Translations under genes and position numbers: made by a program
Origin: Pseudomonadaceae bacterium
GTDB taxonomy: Bacteria; Pseudomonadota; Gammaproteobacteria; Pseudomonadales; Azotimanducaceae
Reading direction: 5' to 3'
DNA: 64,000 bases
Assembly: GCA_024743175.1 (NCBI GenBank)
Contig: JANSXA010000010.1
Location: 124,001 to 188,000 of the forward strand
Shown here: one piece after another, positions 9,535-20,300 of the stretch
Layout: the number at the start of each line of letters is the position of its first letter
How positions within the stretch are numbered: the first letter of the stretch is position 1
Notes under the pieces: generated by a model
The model's database searches: none
Told to the model about the DNA's origin: nothing
Seen by the model: only the letters and a program-made list of their open reading frames with translations

Positions 9535-10389
9535 TTAACTGCGCAGCGCTGAGCCGGTTTTAGAAAACTGCCAGGTTCGGGTGAACTCCAACCGATCGTA
9601 GGCCTTTCTCATTTCAACGTTGAAGGGTTGATAGGGCGCCGCCTGCCGCACCGTTGCCAGCGCTGCCTGATCAAGTTCCCGGTGTCCTGAGGAGTTAAGA
9701 ATGCGAACTTCTTCCAATGTGCCATCTGCGAGAATAGATACTAACATCAAAACCTCGCCTTCCAGGCCTCCGGCGGGATAGTTACTGCGACCGATACGCT
9801 CGCATTTCTGCCGCCACATGTTGAGATAGGCTGCTTCAGAGGCAGAACGTGTGGTGACACTGCTGAGGCGTTTGGTCCTGGGCATTTTGGCCAGTGCCTG
9901 CTGATCCTGAGCAATGCGCGCTTCCAGACTGGCAATTTCCTGCACCAGCTTTTCGCGATCCAGCTGATTGGTTGGCGCAGCTTCCAGCAGCTCTGTGAGC
10001 TCGGCAAGGTCTGAGTTTGCTTTTTCCGGCGCGGTTGCAGTGGTAGTCAACAGGTCCTGTGAAGCGGTGGTGATCTCAGGCACAGGGGTTGCCTGCGACA
10101 TAACGGTTTGAAACTCGTTACTGAAGAAGTCAGCATTTTCAGTTGTGGTCATCTCGGTAATTTCAGTTTCGCTGCCACTGCCGATTTGATTGGTGGCTGC
10201 AATAAAGTCTGCCTGCTCGGGTGCGATAACGTCATTGGCAACGGACAGAGTGACATCAATGCTCAGATTATCCGCAGTGTTTCGCTCCGAAGAGAAACCT
10301 ACGCCTAAAATGAATGCTGCGTGCAGGCTGATAGCCAGAAACAGTGCAAAGCTGAGGCGGTCTTTAGATGATATTGCGGTAATGGCCAT
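9535..10389 (-). CDS. TonB-family energy transducer, TonB3-like
   Basis: 284 residues. One N-terminal membrane anchor (about 13-33), a periplasmic Thr/Ala/Glu-rich spacer, a short coiled coil (about 145-170, E-I-A-S-L-E-A-R-I), and a C-terminal TonB domain (about 195-284) with Y-P-A-G-G-L-E-G-E-V. The proline-rich linker typical of classical TonB is lacking. Position between gshB and algH matches tonB3 of P. aeruginosa, reported to be needed for twitching motility and pilus assembly. I infer a similar role here from position and type, not from direct evidence. No exbB/exbD are nearby. Confidence 0.82.
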   Translation of the reverse strand: MAITAISSKDRLSFALFLAISLHAAFILGVGFSSERNTADNLSIDVTLSVANDVIAPEQADFIAATNQIGSGSETEITEMTTTENADFFSNEFQTVMSQATPVPEITTASQDLLTTTATAPEKANSDLAELTELLEAAPTNQLDREKLVQEIASLEARIAQDQQALAKMPRTKRLSSVTTRSASEAAYLNMWRQKCERIGRSNYPAGGLEGEVLMLVSILADGTLEEVRILNSSGHRELDQAALATVRQAAPYQPFNVEMRKAYDRLEFTRTWQFSKTGSALRS

Positions 10390-10447
10390 GTTATGTATTC
10401 AAATCACTTGCGTTCAACGCCAGATATCAGCGTAGTTCAGGTTTATT

Positions 10448-11434
10448 CTAGTCTGATTTTGGTCCCATTTTAGATAGAGCGGCATCAATAAGGTTACCGG
10501 CTATGTCCAGCGAAAACTGTGCGTCCAGTTCCCGTATGCAGGTCGGGCAGGTGACGTTGATTTCTGTCAGGTAGTCGCCGATGACATCAATACCGACAAA
10601 CATCAAACCCCGTCGTTTCAGTTCGGGTCCAACGCGCTCGGCGATCATGCGGTCACGATCCGTTAGCGGGCGACCTTCTCCGCGCCCGCCGGCGGCCAGG
10701 TTACCTCGGGTTTCACCTGCTGAAGGTATTCGCGCAAGAGCGTAGGGCACAGCCTCGCCATCCACCAGCAGTATGCGCTTGTCACCATCAACAATCTCCG
10801 GCAGATACACCTGAGCCATGATCTGCTGTTGGCCCATTTCAGTGAGCGTTTCGATTACCACTGACAGGTTCGGGTCATTTTCCATAACGCGGAATATAGA
10901 AGCGCCCCCCATCCCATCCAGCTTTTTATAGATGACGTTTTTATGCTCAGCGTGGAAAGCTTTGAGGATATCAGCCCGGCGGCTGACGACCAGCGGTGGG
11001 ATGCAGTCGGTAAAAGCCGTGGCAAAAAACTTTTCGTTGCAGTCGCGCAGTGATGCCGGTTTGTTGATCACCAGAGTGCCCTGTTCTTCTGCGCGCTCAA
11101 GCAGGTAAGTGGCATATATGTATTCCATGTCGAAGGGCGGATCTTTGCGCATCATGATGATGTCCATGTCGCTCAGCGGTCTGCGTACCTCGTCACCGAG
11201 TTCAAACCAGTCTTCACCGGCGATGCCTGCATCCAGGCTGGCGCAGAAATCCTCGCGCAACTTCAGGCTCGACATCATGCCGCAGGCTTCGTTCTGCCAC
11301 AGGTGCAGGTCTTCGGCGCGCAGGTAAAAAACGTCTAATCCGCGCAACTGACAGGCGCGGATGATGGCAAGGGTCGAATCCTTTTTCAGCGCCAGGGACG
11401 CTAACGGGTCCATGACAATGGCTACTTGGGTCAT
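10448..11434 (-). CDS. gshB: Glutathione synthetase
   Basis: 328 residues. It ligates gamma-glutamylcysteine and glycine using ATP. The N-terminal V-A-I-V-M-D-P-L and ATP-grasp elements (K-K-L-D-G-M-G-G-A-S near 171-180; V-G-I-D-V-I-G-D near the end) are complete, and the late E-I-N-V-T-C-P-T-C-I-R-E motif is typical of GshB apart from a Cys in place of the usual Ser. It is first in the minus-strand run gshB-tonB-algH-ruvX and divergent from pilG, an arrangement conserved in Pseudomonas. Confidence 0.95.
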   Translation of the reverse strand: MTQVAIVMDPLASLALKKDSTLAIIRACQLRGLDVFYLRAEDLHLWQNEACGMMSSLKLREDFCASLDAGIAGEDWFELGDEVRRPLSDMDIIMMRKDPPFDMEYIYATYLLERAEEQGTLVINKPASLRDCNEKFFATAFTDCIPPLVVSRRADILKAFHAEHKNVIYKKLDGMGGASIFRVMENDPNLSVVIETLTEMGQQQIMAQVYLPEIVDGDKRILLVDGEAVPYALARIPSAGETRGNLAAGGRGEGRPLTDRDRMIAERVGPELKRRGLMFVGIDVIGDYLTEINVTCPTCIRELDAQFSLDIAGNLIDAALSKMGPKSD

Positions 11435-11711
11435 GTGTTACCAGGTAATGGTTGAGTGAGGGCGTAAATTACCCATTGCTAGACGAGTTAGGCAACTAAA
11501 ATGAGAACAAAATCCCTTTCTGACTGTGTGCTTATAGCGGCCCCCAGGGTGGCGTGTTACAACATATGCCACAGGATGGCAGCGTTCGCGCACGGGTGCT
11601 GCGCGCTGGATTGGGTCAGTTAGCTAAGCAGTTTAATTGCGTTTCTACGTAAGAACTGGTGATCGGGGCCCATAGCGCAAAACAAGCCTTTGATGAAAAG
11701 GGATAACATTG
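11435..11711. other. Divergent intergenic region gshB/pilG with one 28-codon reading frame
   Basis: This 277-base gap must carry the promoters of gshB (leftward) and the pil chemosensory operon (rightward). I find no convincing -35/-10 pair. A 28-codon frame starts at the ATG within the CATATGCC sequence near 11564 and ends at the TAA near 11650; it has no clear ribosome binding site and no recognisable product, so I do not call it a gene. Confidence 0.4.
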
Positions 11712-12092
11712 ATGGAAGAGGAGCTTCAAGGCGTGAAAGTCTTAGTCATAGACGACTCAAAGACAATCCGACGCAGCGCGGAAAATCTACTGACCAAAGA
11801 AGGATACGACGTTATAACCGCAACAGACGGTTTTGATGCTTTGGCCAAAATTGCAGACGCGCGCCCCGAGATTATTTTTGTCGACATAATGATGCCGCGT
11901 TTAGACGGCTATCAGACCTGTGCATTAATCAAAAACAACAGTGAGTTCAAAGCCACACCCGTGGTGATGCTGTCATCTAAAGATGGGTTATTTGATAAAG
12001 CAAAAGGGCGAATTGTTGGCTCCGACCAATATATCACCAAGCCGTTCAGCAGAGATGAGCTGTTGGGTACGATTCGTACCCTGGTTCATTAA
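11712..12092 (+). CDS. pilG: Twitching motility response regulator PilG
   Basis: 126 residues, a stand-alone CheY-like receiver. Acidic pocket D14-D15, phospho-acceptor D58 and K110 are all present. In P. aeruginosa PilG is phosphorylated by ChpA and promotes pilus extension and cAMP production. The frame could start one codon earlier at a TTG (11709), but the ATG with AGGGA upstream is the better choice. It is the first gene of the Chp cluster. Confidence 0.94.
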   Translation: MEEELQGVKVLVIDDSKTIRRSAENLLTKEGYDVITATDGFDALAKIADARPEIIFVDIMMPRLDGYQTCALIKNNSEFKATPVVMLSSKDGLFDKAKGRIVGSDQYITKPFSRDELLGTIRTLVH

Positions 12093-12115
12093 GCCCCGCA
12101 GAGGTCAATTTTCAA

Positions 12116-12481
12116 ATGGCTAGAATATTAGTTGTAGACGATTCACCCACTGAGACGCATCAGATGGTGAATACCCTTGCCCGCCAGGGACATCAGGTAC
12201 TGACGGCTGCTACAGGTTCAGATGGTGTTTCAATAGCTGCAGAAGAGCAGCCGGACATTATTCTCATGGATGTGGTCATGCCCGGCATTAACGGCTTTCA
12301 GGCCACCCGGCAGATCACGCGTAACGATCATACCCGGCACATACCGGTGATCATTGTATCGAGTAAAGACCAGGACGCTGACAAGGTCTGGGGTGAACGC
12401 CAGGGCGCTTGTGGGTATCTGACCAAACCGGTGGATGATCGCACTTTGATCAGCACCGTAAACGGTTTGTTGGCAAGTTAG
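12116..12481 (+). CDS. pilH: Twitching motility response regulator PilH
   Basis: 121 residues, a CheY-like receiver with D8-D9 and phospho-acceptor D52, followed by the K-P of L-T-K-P-V. PilH antagonises PilG output or acts as a phosphate sink in the Chp system. It starts 23 bases after pilG. Its partner kinase is ChpA. Confidence 0.94.
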   Translation: MARILVVDDSPTETHQMVNTLARQGHQVLTAATGSDGVSIAAEEQPDIILMDVVMPGINGFQATRQITRNDHTRHIPVIIVSSKDQDADKVWGERQGACGYLTKPVDDRTLISTVNGLLAS

Positions 12482-12489
12482 GCGGCGAT

Positions 12490-13044
12490 ATGGCTCACAG
12501 TGAAGCGCTCAATATCCTGCAGGACATCAAAGCCGCTACGTTTAAAAACGCAGCGCCGCTGCCGCACAAAGAGCAGGTGCAGGCGCAGTGGCAGGGCCTT
12601 GGATTTTTAGTTGGTGGCACCCGTCTGGTTTCCAAGCTCGGCCAGGTTGCAGAGCTGATGCCCGTACCCAGACTGACCCCTTTACCCGCAGTTAAGCCCT
12701 GGGTACTGGGCATAGCCAATGTTCGCGGTCGTCTGATCCCGGTGATCAGCCTGCACGAGTACCTACAGCTGCCAACAACCCTGCCAGCCAATCAGTGGCG
12801 GGTTCTGGTGGTGGAAGAAGGTGACATTGTTGCCGGTCTTCTGGTTGAGCAGTCGTTGGGCATCCAACATTTTTTAGAAGACAGTTATGAAGAGAGCGAC
12901 GGCAAAGATCTGGGCGGCTTAAGCCCCTATATCACCGGCGCGTTTCGGCATGGTGGACGGGTTTTTCACGAAGTCCAGTTAAAAGCAATTTTGAAAGACG
13001 AGAAGTTTTTTGATGTTGCATCAGGTAAAGCAGATAAGGCGTAG
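12490..13044 (+). CDS. pilI: CheW-like coupling protein PilI
   Basis: 184 residues with one CheW domain. The motif V-L-G-I-A-N-V-R-G-R-L-I-P-V (about 76-89) is the standard CheW core. It is expected to couple PilJ to ChpA at the cell pole. It lies 8 bases after pilH and 12 bases before pilJ. Confidence 0.93.
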   Translation: MAHSEALNILQDIKAATFKNAAPLPHKEQVQAQWQGLGFLVGGTRLVSKLGQVAELMPVPRLTPLPAVKPWVLGIANVRGRLIPVISLHEYLQLPTTLPANQWRVLVVEEGDIVAGLLVEQSLGIQHFLEDSYEESDGKDLGGLSPYITGAFRHGGRVFHEVQLKAILKDEKFFDVASGKADKA

Positions 13045-13056
13045 CAGGAAAAGGAT

Positions 13057-14280
13057 ATGAATTCAGGGAAGTTATCACCGTTACTGATTATGTTAATGGT
13101 TGCCATGGCAGGCATTCTTGCAGGTATGGCATATTTTATTTTCGTCGGTGAAGTGTCGGTGCTGGACAGTCCGCCACTCATGCTGGCGGTACTTGGCGTT
13201 GTGCTGATGGCGGTTATAGGCGTGGTCATGGTCGGCAGCACGCGGGCTCAGCTGCATGAACAGGCCGCTCAGAATGAGCGCAACCAGGCGGCGATTCTAC
13301 AGCTGCTTGATGAATTGGCAGACCTTGCTGAAGGTGACTTGACGGTACACGCATCGGTGACGGAAAACTTCACCGGCGCCATTGCCGACTCGATCAACTT
13401 TGCCATCGATCAGATGCGCGGGCTGGTTTCCAACATCAACTCGCTGTCGGTACAGGTGGCTAAAGCGGCAGGCGATACTCAGGGTACAGCCAGTAACCTC
13501 GCCTCTGCAGCTGAGAATCAGGCCAAAGAAATCGGCGCGGCATCTACCGCGATCAATGATATGGCCGTATCCATTGACCAGGTTTCCTCTAACGCCGCGG
13601 AGTCTGCGTCTGTTGCTGAACGAGCAGTAGAGATTGCGAACAAAGGCTCACACGTTGTGCAGGATACGATCAGTGGCATGGACAGCATCCGCAGCCAGAT
13701 TCAGGAAACTGCAAAACGGATCAAGCGCTTGGGTGAGTCGAGCCAGGAAATTGGTGACATCGTCAGCCTGATTAACGATATTGCGGATCAGACCAACATT
13801 CTGTCGTTGAACGCGGCTATTCAGGCTTCAATGGCTGGTGATGCAGGACGTGGCTTTGCAGTTGTAGCTGACGAAGTACAACGTCTGGCAGAACGCTCCT
13901 CAGCGGCAACCAAACAGATTGCAGCGCTGGTTAAGACCATTCAGACAGATACCAATGAAGCGGTCATCTCCATGGAGCAGACCACCGCAGAAGTGGTAGA
14001 TGGTGCTCGCCGTGCACAGGATGCGGGTGTGGCTCTGGAAGAAATTGAAAGTGTCTCAACCAACCTTGCTGAATTAATTCAGAATATTTCTAATGCTGCG
14101 CGTCAGCAGGCGGCAACGGCTGGGCATGTCAGCAATACCATGAACGTGATCCAGGAGATCACCTCGCAAACCGCTGAGTCGACCGATGTAACTGCGAGCT
14201 CGATTGGTAATCTTGCCGGTATGGCAAACGAGATGCGCGCCTCGGTGGAAGGCTTTAAGCTGCCCGCAAGCACAAGCTGA
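13057..14280 (+). CDS. pilJ: Methyl-accepting chemotaxis protein, short PilJ lacking a sensor domain
   Basis: 407 residues against about 680 for P. aeruginosa PilJ. Two hydrophobic helices (about 8-29 and 37-59) are separated by fewer than ten residues, so there is no periplasmic sensing domain. The rest is intact: a HAMP-like segment (about 75-120, ending in A-I-D-Q-M-R-G-L-V) and a signalling coiled coil with the hairpin I-A-D-Q-T-N-I-L-S-L-N-A-A-I-Q beginning at 242. The reading frame is open with no frameshift, so this looks like a genuine short form. Its position between pilI and chpA identifies it as the PilJ receptor. Confidence 0.9.
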   Translation: MNSGKLSPLLIMLMVAMAGILAGMAYFIFVGEVSVLDSPPLMLAVLGVVLMAVIGVVMVGSTRAQLHEQAAQNERNQAAILQLLDELADLAEGDLTVHASVTENFTGAIADSINFAIDQMRGLVSNINSLSVQVAKAAGDTQGTASNLASAAENQAKEIGAASTAINDMAVSIDQVSSNAAESASVAERAVEIANKGSHVVQDTISGMDSIRSQIQETAKRIKRLGESSQEIGDIVSLINDIADQTNILSLNAAIQASMAGDAGRGFAVVADEVQRLAERSSAATKQIAALVKTIQTDTNEAVISMEQTTAEVVDGARRAQDAGVALEEIESVSTNLAELIQNISNAARQQAATAGHVSNTMNVIQEITSQTAESTDVTASSIGNLAGMANEMRASVEGFKLPASTS

Positions 14281-14305
14281 ACAGGCGCTCAATAAGGACT
14301 AGTTT

Positions 14306-17300
14306 ATGGCTACGGCGCGAGAACATTTCGCCTTAGATTGGATCAAGGCTGATCTCCTCGAGACTTTGAACGATGCGCGTATTGCCCTTGACGACTACGC
14401 GGAGCAGGGTAACGACGAAACGCGTATGCGCGCCTGTTTAACCGGTCTGCACCAGGTGCACGGCACCCTGGTGATGCTGGAACTCAAAGGCGTGACTCAG
14501 CTGGCTGACCACCTGGAACAGCTTGCACAGGCGATGCTGGCTAAATCAGTGAAGGACGAAGCAGCTTCCGGACAGGCTCTGATGCAGGGCATTCTGGAAC
14601 TGCCGGGCTATCTGGATGAGTTGCAGCGTGGTGCTGACGACAATGTCAGCACCTCTATGCCGTTAGTTAACGAAATACGTGAGCTTCTGCAGCAGGCACC
14701 ACTGGTTGATCCCGCCGGCGCCAGCCTGCGCGAGGGCGCCAGTGATCAGGTTGTTGCCCGTTTCAACGCCATTGGCGGTCCTGAGAAAGTTATCCGTATC
14801 CGGTCTGCTTATCAGAACGTGTTGCTGTCTATTCTCAAAGGTGAGGACCGCAGCGCGGCTGTGGGTACGCTGGGCAAAATTGCCATCGGTCTTGAAAAAG
14901 TCACTGAAGGTGCGCCGCTGGCGCGGCAATGGCAGGCATTTGCTGAATTTGTAGACAGTCTGAAAACACAAACAGGTGTGCTCGAAAGCGAAGCGGTGAA
15001 ACTGCTGCGTCGAGTCGATCTTGAGATAAAAAACCTCGCTAAAGACGGGGAAGCGGCGTTACGTCGCCCGGTAAATATGGAGTTGGTTGAACAGCTCCTG
15101 GATGCGGCGATAGAGCGGGATAACCGTAGCGAAGCCGTTACCGGTTTACAGGAAGCGCTGGCGCGGGACGTCAGTAACAATACCCTGGCAATTTCGGGTC
15201 GCCAGGCTCTAGGTAGCGCAGCGGGTGCTCTGCAGGAAGACCTGGGCCAGGTGAAAGACAAGCTTGATCTATTGGTACGTGCAGACAGTATTGATCTGGA
15301 AGCATTGCGCCAGTTGATGACACCACTCAAGCAAATTGGTAGCACTTTATCTCTGCTGGGTTTTGAAAGTTCCCGGGAGATTATTGTCGACCAGGTCGAA
15401 GCGATTGAAAGCCTGGTGGTACTTGGTGACGACGACCCCCAGGCTGTGCAGAGTATTGCTGGCGCCCTGGTTCAGATTGACGAAAACCTGAGTAGCGTTA
15501 TTCAGGGTTCCGGACAGACCGAAGTTGAACAGATCACCAGTGGTGCTCAGCTTCAGCTATTGCGTGAAGCACGCAAAGACCTTGATGTCATCAAACAGAG
15601 TATTGTCGATTTTGTTACTGCGCACTGGAGCATCGGACACCTGCAGGACGTCCCCGGCAAGCTGATCAACATCGGCAGTACCCTGGAAATTATTCCGCTG
15701 CCTAAAGCCATCAACATGCTGGCTCGCGTTACCGACTACATATCCAGCCGCCTGATGCAGGGCTATCGCCCCGAATGGCAGGAGCTCGACCAGTTTGCTG
15801 ATGTCATCAGCGCACTGGATTATTACCTCGAACGTCTGGCAGACGAAACCAGTTCCGGCGCGGAAGATATTCTGCAGGTTGCCGAGCGCAGCCTGGCTGA
15901 CATCGAAATGATGTCGGCAGCATTTGTTGCCGAGCAGCAGACCGGAGCGCCGCAGATCGAAGTGCCTGAGGAAGCGCCGCAGATTGAAGATGCGCCGGCG
16001 GCTGATTTAGAAGCATCATCAGAGCCAACAGATGTCCCTGCAAACGAAGTAAGCGCATCAAAAGCAGATGTTTCAGATGCGCCTGCTGACGTAGAGGTTG
16101 AGCCCCACGCTGATGAGACAGATGTTGCAGCTTTTGCCGCCGATATGGACGCCATCGTTGAAGGTCTACCCGATGACGAAGCGCTTACCCCGGCAGAACA
16201 GATCAGCGAACCAGTTTCTCAAAGCGCATCGGACGCTGCTGAAAAAGACGCAGAAGATACAACGCTTGATCTCGATAATCTGCCTGAACTGGAAGAACCC
16301 CAGCTCGAGTTGGAAGAGGACATCGGTTTTGATCTCTCCAGTGAAGCATTTGACGGCCTGAGTGGCGCGGTCGAACCGACGGATGAAGATACACAGGAGA
16401 GCGAAGTTGAGGACCAGGCAGCCGCACAGGCACCTGAACCTGCCTCCGAGCCAGCCGAACCATCCGATGTTGAACAGGTTGCAGCTGCAGCTGCCGAATC
16501 AGATATCGAACCGCCAGATCCGGAAATTGTCGAAATTTTTGTCGAAGAAGTGGACGAAGTATTCGAAACGATTGGCGAATACTTACCCCAGTGGGCGAGT
16601 GACTTTGGTAACAACGATGCCCTGACAGAAGTGCGCCGCGGCTTTCATACCCTGAAAGGCAGTGGCCGTATCGTACAGGCAGTTGCTATAGGTGAATTGG
16701 CATGGGGCATTGAAAACATGCTCAACCGGGTCATGGATGGCACCGTACAACCTAATGATCAGTTTGTTGACGTCATTAATGCGGGGCTGGTCCTGGTGCC
16801 AGACTTACGAGCTGCTTTCGAGAAAGGCCATTCTGGCGACCTTGAAGCGATCACCGCCGTCATAGAAATGGCAGATGTGCTGGCATCTGGCGGCACGCTT
16901 GAAAGCGTCTCCGTTGCACCAGCGACACCTGAACATCCGGTTGAACCAGTTACTCCAGAAGACACGGCTGAGTTGCCCCGGGTTGAAGTTGCTGAAACCA
17001 CAGACCTTGAGACACCAGAGCCCATTGCCCCAGCAGAGGAAGCCCCAGAGGGTGAAGACTGGCTGGACGAAGTTGAGCTGGAAGCCAGTTTCACTGCAGA
17101 CGATGCTGAACACGGTCCAGATGCTGCGGCTTATGACAGCACCGTTGACCTGTTTGTTACAGAAGCGCGGGAACATCTGGCCAACCTTGTTGCAGAAAAT
17201 GCCCGTCAACCCTGGGCTCTGACAGATCCTATAGCGCGTGCTTTCCATACCCTTACCGGGGGTGCCGCGCTGGCGGAACTGCCACAGGTGCAGCTTATCG

Positions 17301-20300
17301 TCGAACCGGCCTACCAGGTTGTAGAAGCGCTGCGCGGCACGCCGCCAACGCCGGAACTGGAAGCCTTTTTCAAGTCGGCCCAAGACCACCTCAGCGCCTG
17401 TCTGGATGCTTTACAGAGTGGGTCAAACTGGGAAGAACCGTTAGAATTTGTGGCTGCTGCAGATGATCTGCTGGCCGCTGGAGGCAACGCGCCCAGAGCC
17501 GTTGATCAGCTTCTCGATGCACCTGCAACATCAACCATTTTTGAAGCAGAAGAGGCGGTGCTGGCGTACTTGTCAGCTGCAGACCGCGGTGAAGAAGTGG
17601 CGCCGATAGCGCACTTACCAGAGACGTTGGCTTCAATTGCTCAGCTTGCAACACAGATGCATACGCAATCGTTGAGTCAACTTGCTGCAGAGCTGAACAG
17701 AAGCTTCAGCGCAGCAGCAACGCTGCAGCGTCTGCCTGCAGGCGCATCAACTGTCATGCGAGCGGGATATCACCAGCTGATTGATCAGTTGAACGAAGTT
17801 GCTGCGGGCAGTGAGCCCGCGCTACCGGTAGAACTGATCGCCGCGCTGGCGGAGTTAGATTTCTCAGCCGCCGGTGACACTCAGGACTCAGCAGAAGCAG
17901 AACAACCTGCAATGCAGGAGCAGGCCGATGATGGCCAGTCGAATGAGGCTCTGGATGTAGATGCAGCGGAACTGGCCGAAGTTGCTGAAGTGGATGCGGA
18001 CCTGGTTGAAGTCTTCTTTGAAGAGGCGGATGAGATCTGCGAAGAATTGGAAACCAGCATTCTCAACTGGTCTACTGAACGAGATAATCGTCTCTACATG
18101 GAGAACATGTTGCGTGGCCTGCACACCCTGAAAGGCGGTGCACGTCTATGCGGATTAAGCACGCTGGGTGACATGGCACATGATTTTGAAAGCGTTGTTA
18201 TCGAAGTTCAAAATGATGAACGCACGGTAGATGACGCGTTATTTGCTGATCTAAATCAGCGCTACGATGCTATTACAGCCCGCCTGCAGAAGGTGAGTGG
18301 CCAGCTTGGTCAGGCATCGACGGCCGCAGCCGCAGCTGCGCCCGGTGTGCCGCAAGAACCGGTTGTACCGCGGGAACAGGAACAGACACCTGAGCGTCCG
18401 ACCGTCGAAGAAAGCGCCCAACCTTCCGTTGTTGATGAAAAGCCTGCTGAAGTCAGCGACGTCAACAGAGTGCTTGAGGCGGTTAATCTTCAGCAGGCAG
18501 CAGCCAAAGCGCAAAGCGCAGACGCGCAACCGCCGGCAGAGGTGGACCCGGTCGCTGCCCAGGACACCGTTCCCGCAGAAAAAGCTGCACCTGAACGTGG
18601 CAGTCAGGAAATGGTCAGAGTCGGGTCGGCATTACTCGAAGAGCTGGTCAATCTGGCTGGCGAAAGCTCAATTCTACGCGCCCGTATAGAACAGGGTATG
18701 AGCGACTTTACCGGCGCGTTGGACGAGATGGAAACAACCATCGAACGCCTGCGTGAACAGCTGCGTCGTCTTGAGATTGAAACCGAAACGCAGATTCTGC
18801 ACCGCCATGAACGCGATGACGGGCCACAGTACGAGAATTTTGATCCGCTCGAAATGGACCGCTACAACCAGCTGCAGCAGCTGTCGCGCAGTCTGTCCGA
18901 AAGTGCCTCGGACATGCTGGACCTGAAAGAGACGCTGTTGTTTAAAGCGCGCGAATCTGAAACGTTATTGTTGCAGCAGGCGCGTATCAATACAGAGCTG
19001 CAGGAAGGTCTGATGCGCACGCGCATGGTGCCTTTCAGCCGCCTGTTACCGCGTCTGCGACGTATTGTCAGACAGGTGTCTGGCGAGCTGGAAAAAGAAG
19101 TCGAGTTTCATGTCCAGAACGCTGAAGGTGAGTTAGATCGAAATCTGCTGGAGCGTATGGTGCCGCCGCTGGAGCATATGCTCAGAAATGCAGTCGATCA
19201 TGGCATTGAGGATGCTGATCTGCGTCGTACCTATGGCAAAGCCGCCACGGGTCGCATTGACCTGCGTCTGACCCGTGAAGGCGGCGACGTTGTGATTGAG
19301 ATCAGTGATGACGGTGCGGGTATTGATGTTGAAACAGTACGTGAGAAAGCGATTGAACGTGGCCTGATGGCTGCAGACGCGCAGCTTAATGACGAAGAGG
19401 TACTGCAGTTTGTACTCGCGGCGGGCTTCTCCACCGCCAAATCGGTGACACAGATTTCCGGCCGCGGTGTAGGTCTGGATGTGGTTGCCAGCGAAGTGAA
19501 ACAGCTGGGTGGCAGCGTAAATATTCTTTCCCGCCCCGGCAAAGGCACACGATTTGTATTGCGGGTACCGTTCACAGTATCCGTGAACCGCGCGCTGATG
19601 GTGTCCGTCGCGGAAGACCTGTACGCCATTCCGTTGAATACCATCGAAGGCATTGTGCTGCTCAGTCCTGACCAGCTGCAGGCACTTTACAGTAGCGACA
19701 GCAAAACTTTTGAATATGCTGGTGTGCCCTATCGGGTGCGTTATCTGGGTCAGTATCTGGGGCGCGAGTATCGCGGCACCGGTGGCACCCAGACAAGTGT
19801 TCCGGTGGTGTTGGTGCGCTCGGGTGATCATGCGGTGGCAATTCACGTTGATCTGGTCCAGGGCAGCCGCGAAATTGTAGTGAAGAGCCTGGGCCCGCAA
19901 TTTGCAGGTGTGGGTGGCATATCCGGTGCAACCATTCTGGGTGATGGCAGCGTCGTTGTGATTCTGGATCTGTTGGCGCTGATTCGTGCTCAACAGTTTG
20001 AGCGTGCTCAGCGTGGCGGCGCTGCGCGGATGCGTACCGGTCCACGTTGCGTCATGGTTGTCGATGACAGTGTAACCGTACGTAAAGTGACTTCACGTCT
20101 GCTGGAACGACAGGGTATGGATGTGCTGGTGGCAAAAGACGGTGTGGAGGCTGTGGCCCTGCTGCAGGAACGACGCCCCGATGTTATGTTGTTAGATATT
20201 GAAATGCCTCGTATGGATGGTTTTGAAGTTGCCCGGCAGGTGCGGCACGACGACCGGCTGGGGGATCTACCCATTGTCATGATCAGCTCCAGGACCGGTG

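Noticed and set aside
11564-11650. 28-codon peptide upstream of pilG
   Set aside because: No ribosome binding site or homology is apparent; most likely noncoding leader.
19133-19993. Long 286-codon frame antisense to chpA
   Set aside because: It lies wholly within the CheA ATPase and CheW coding region on the other strand and has no recognisable domain; chpA motifs there are intact.
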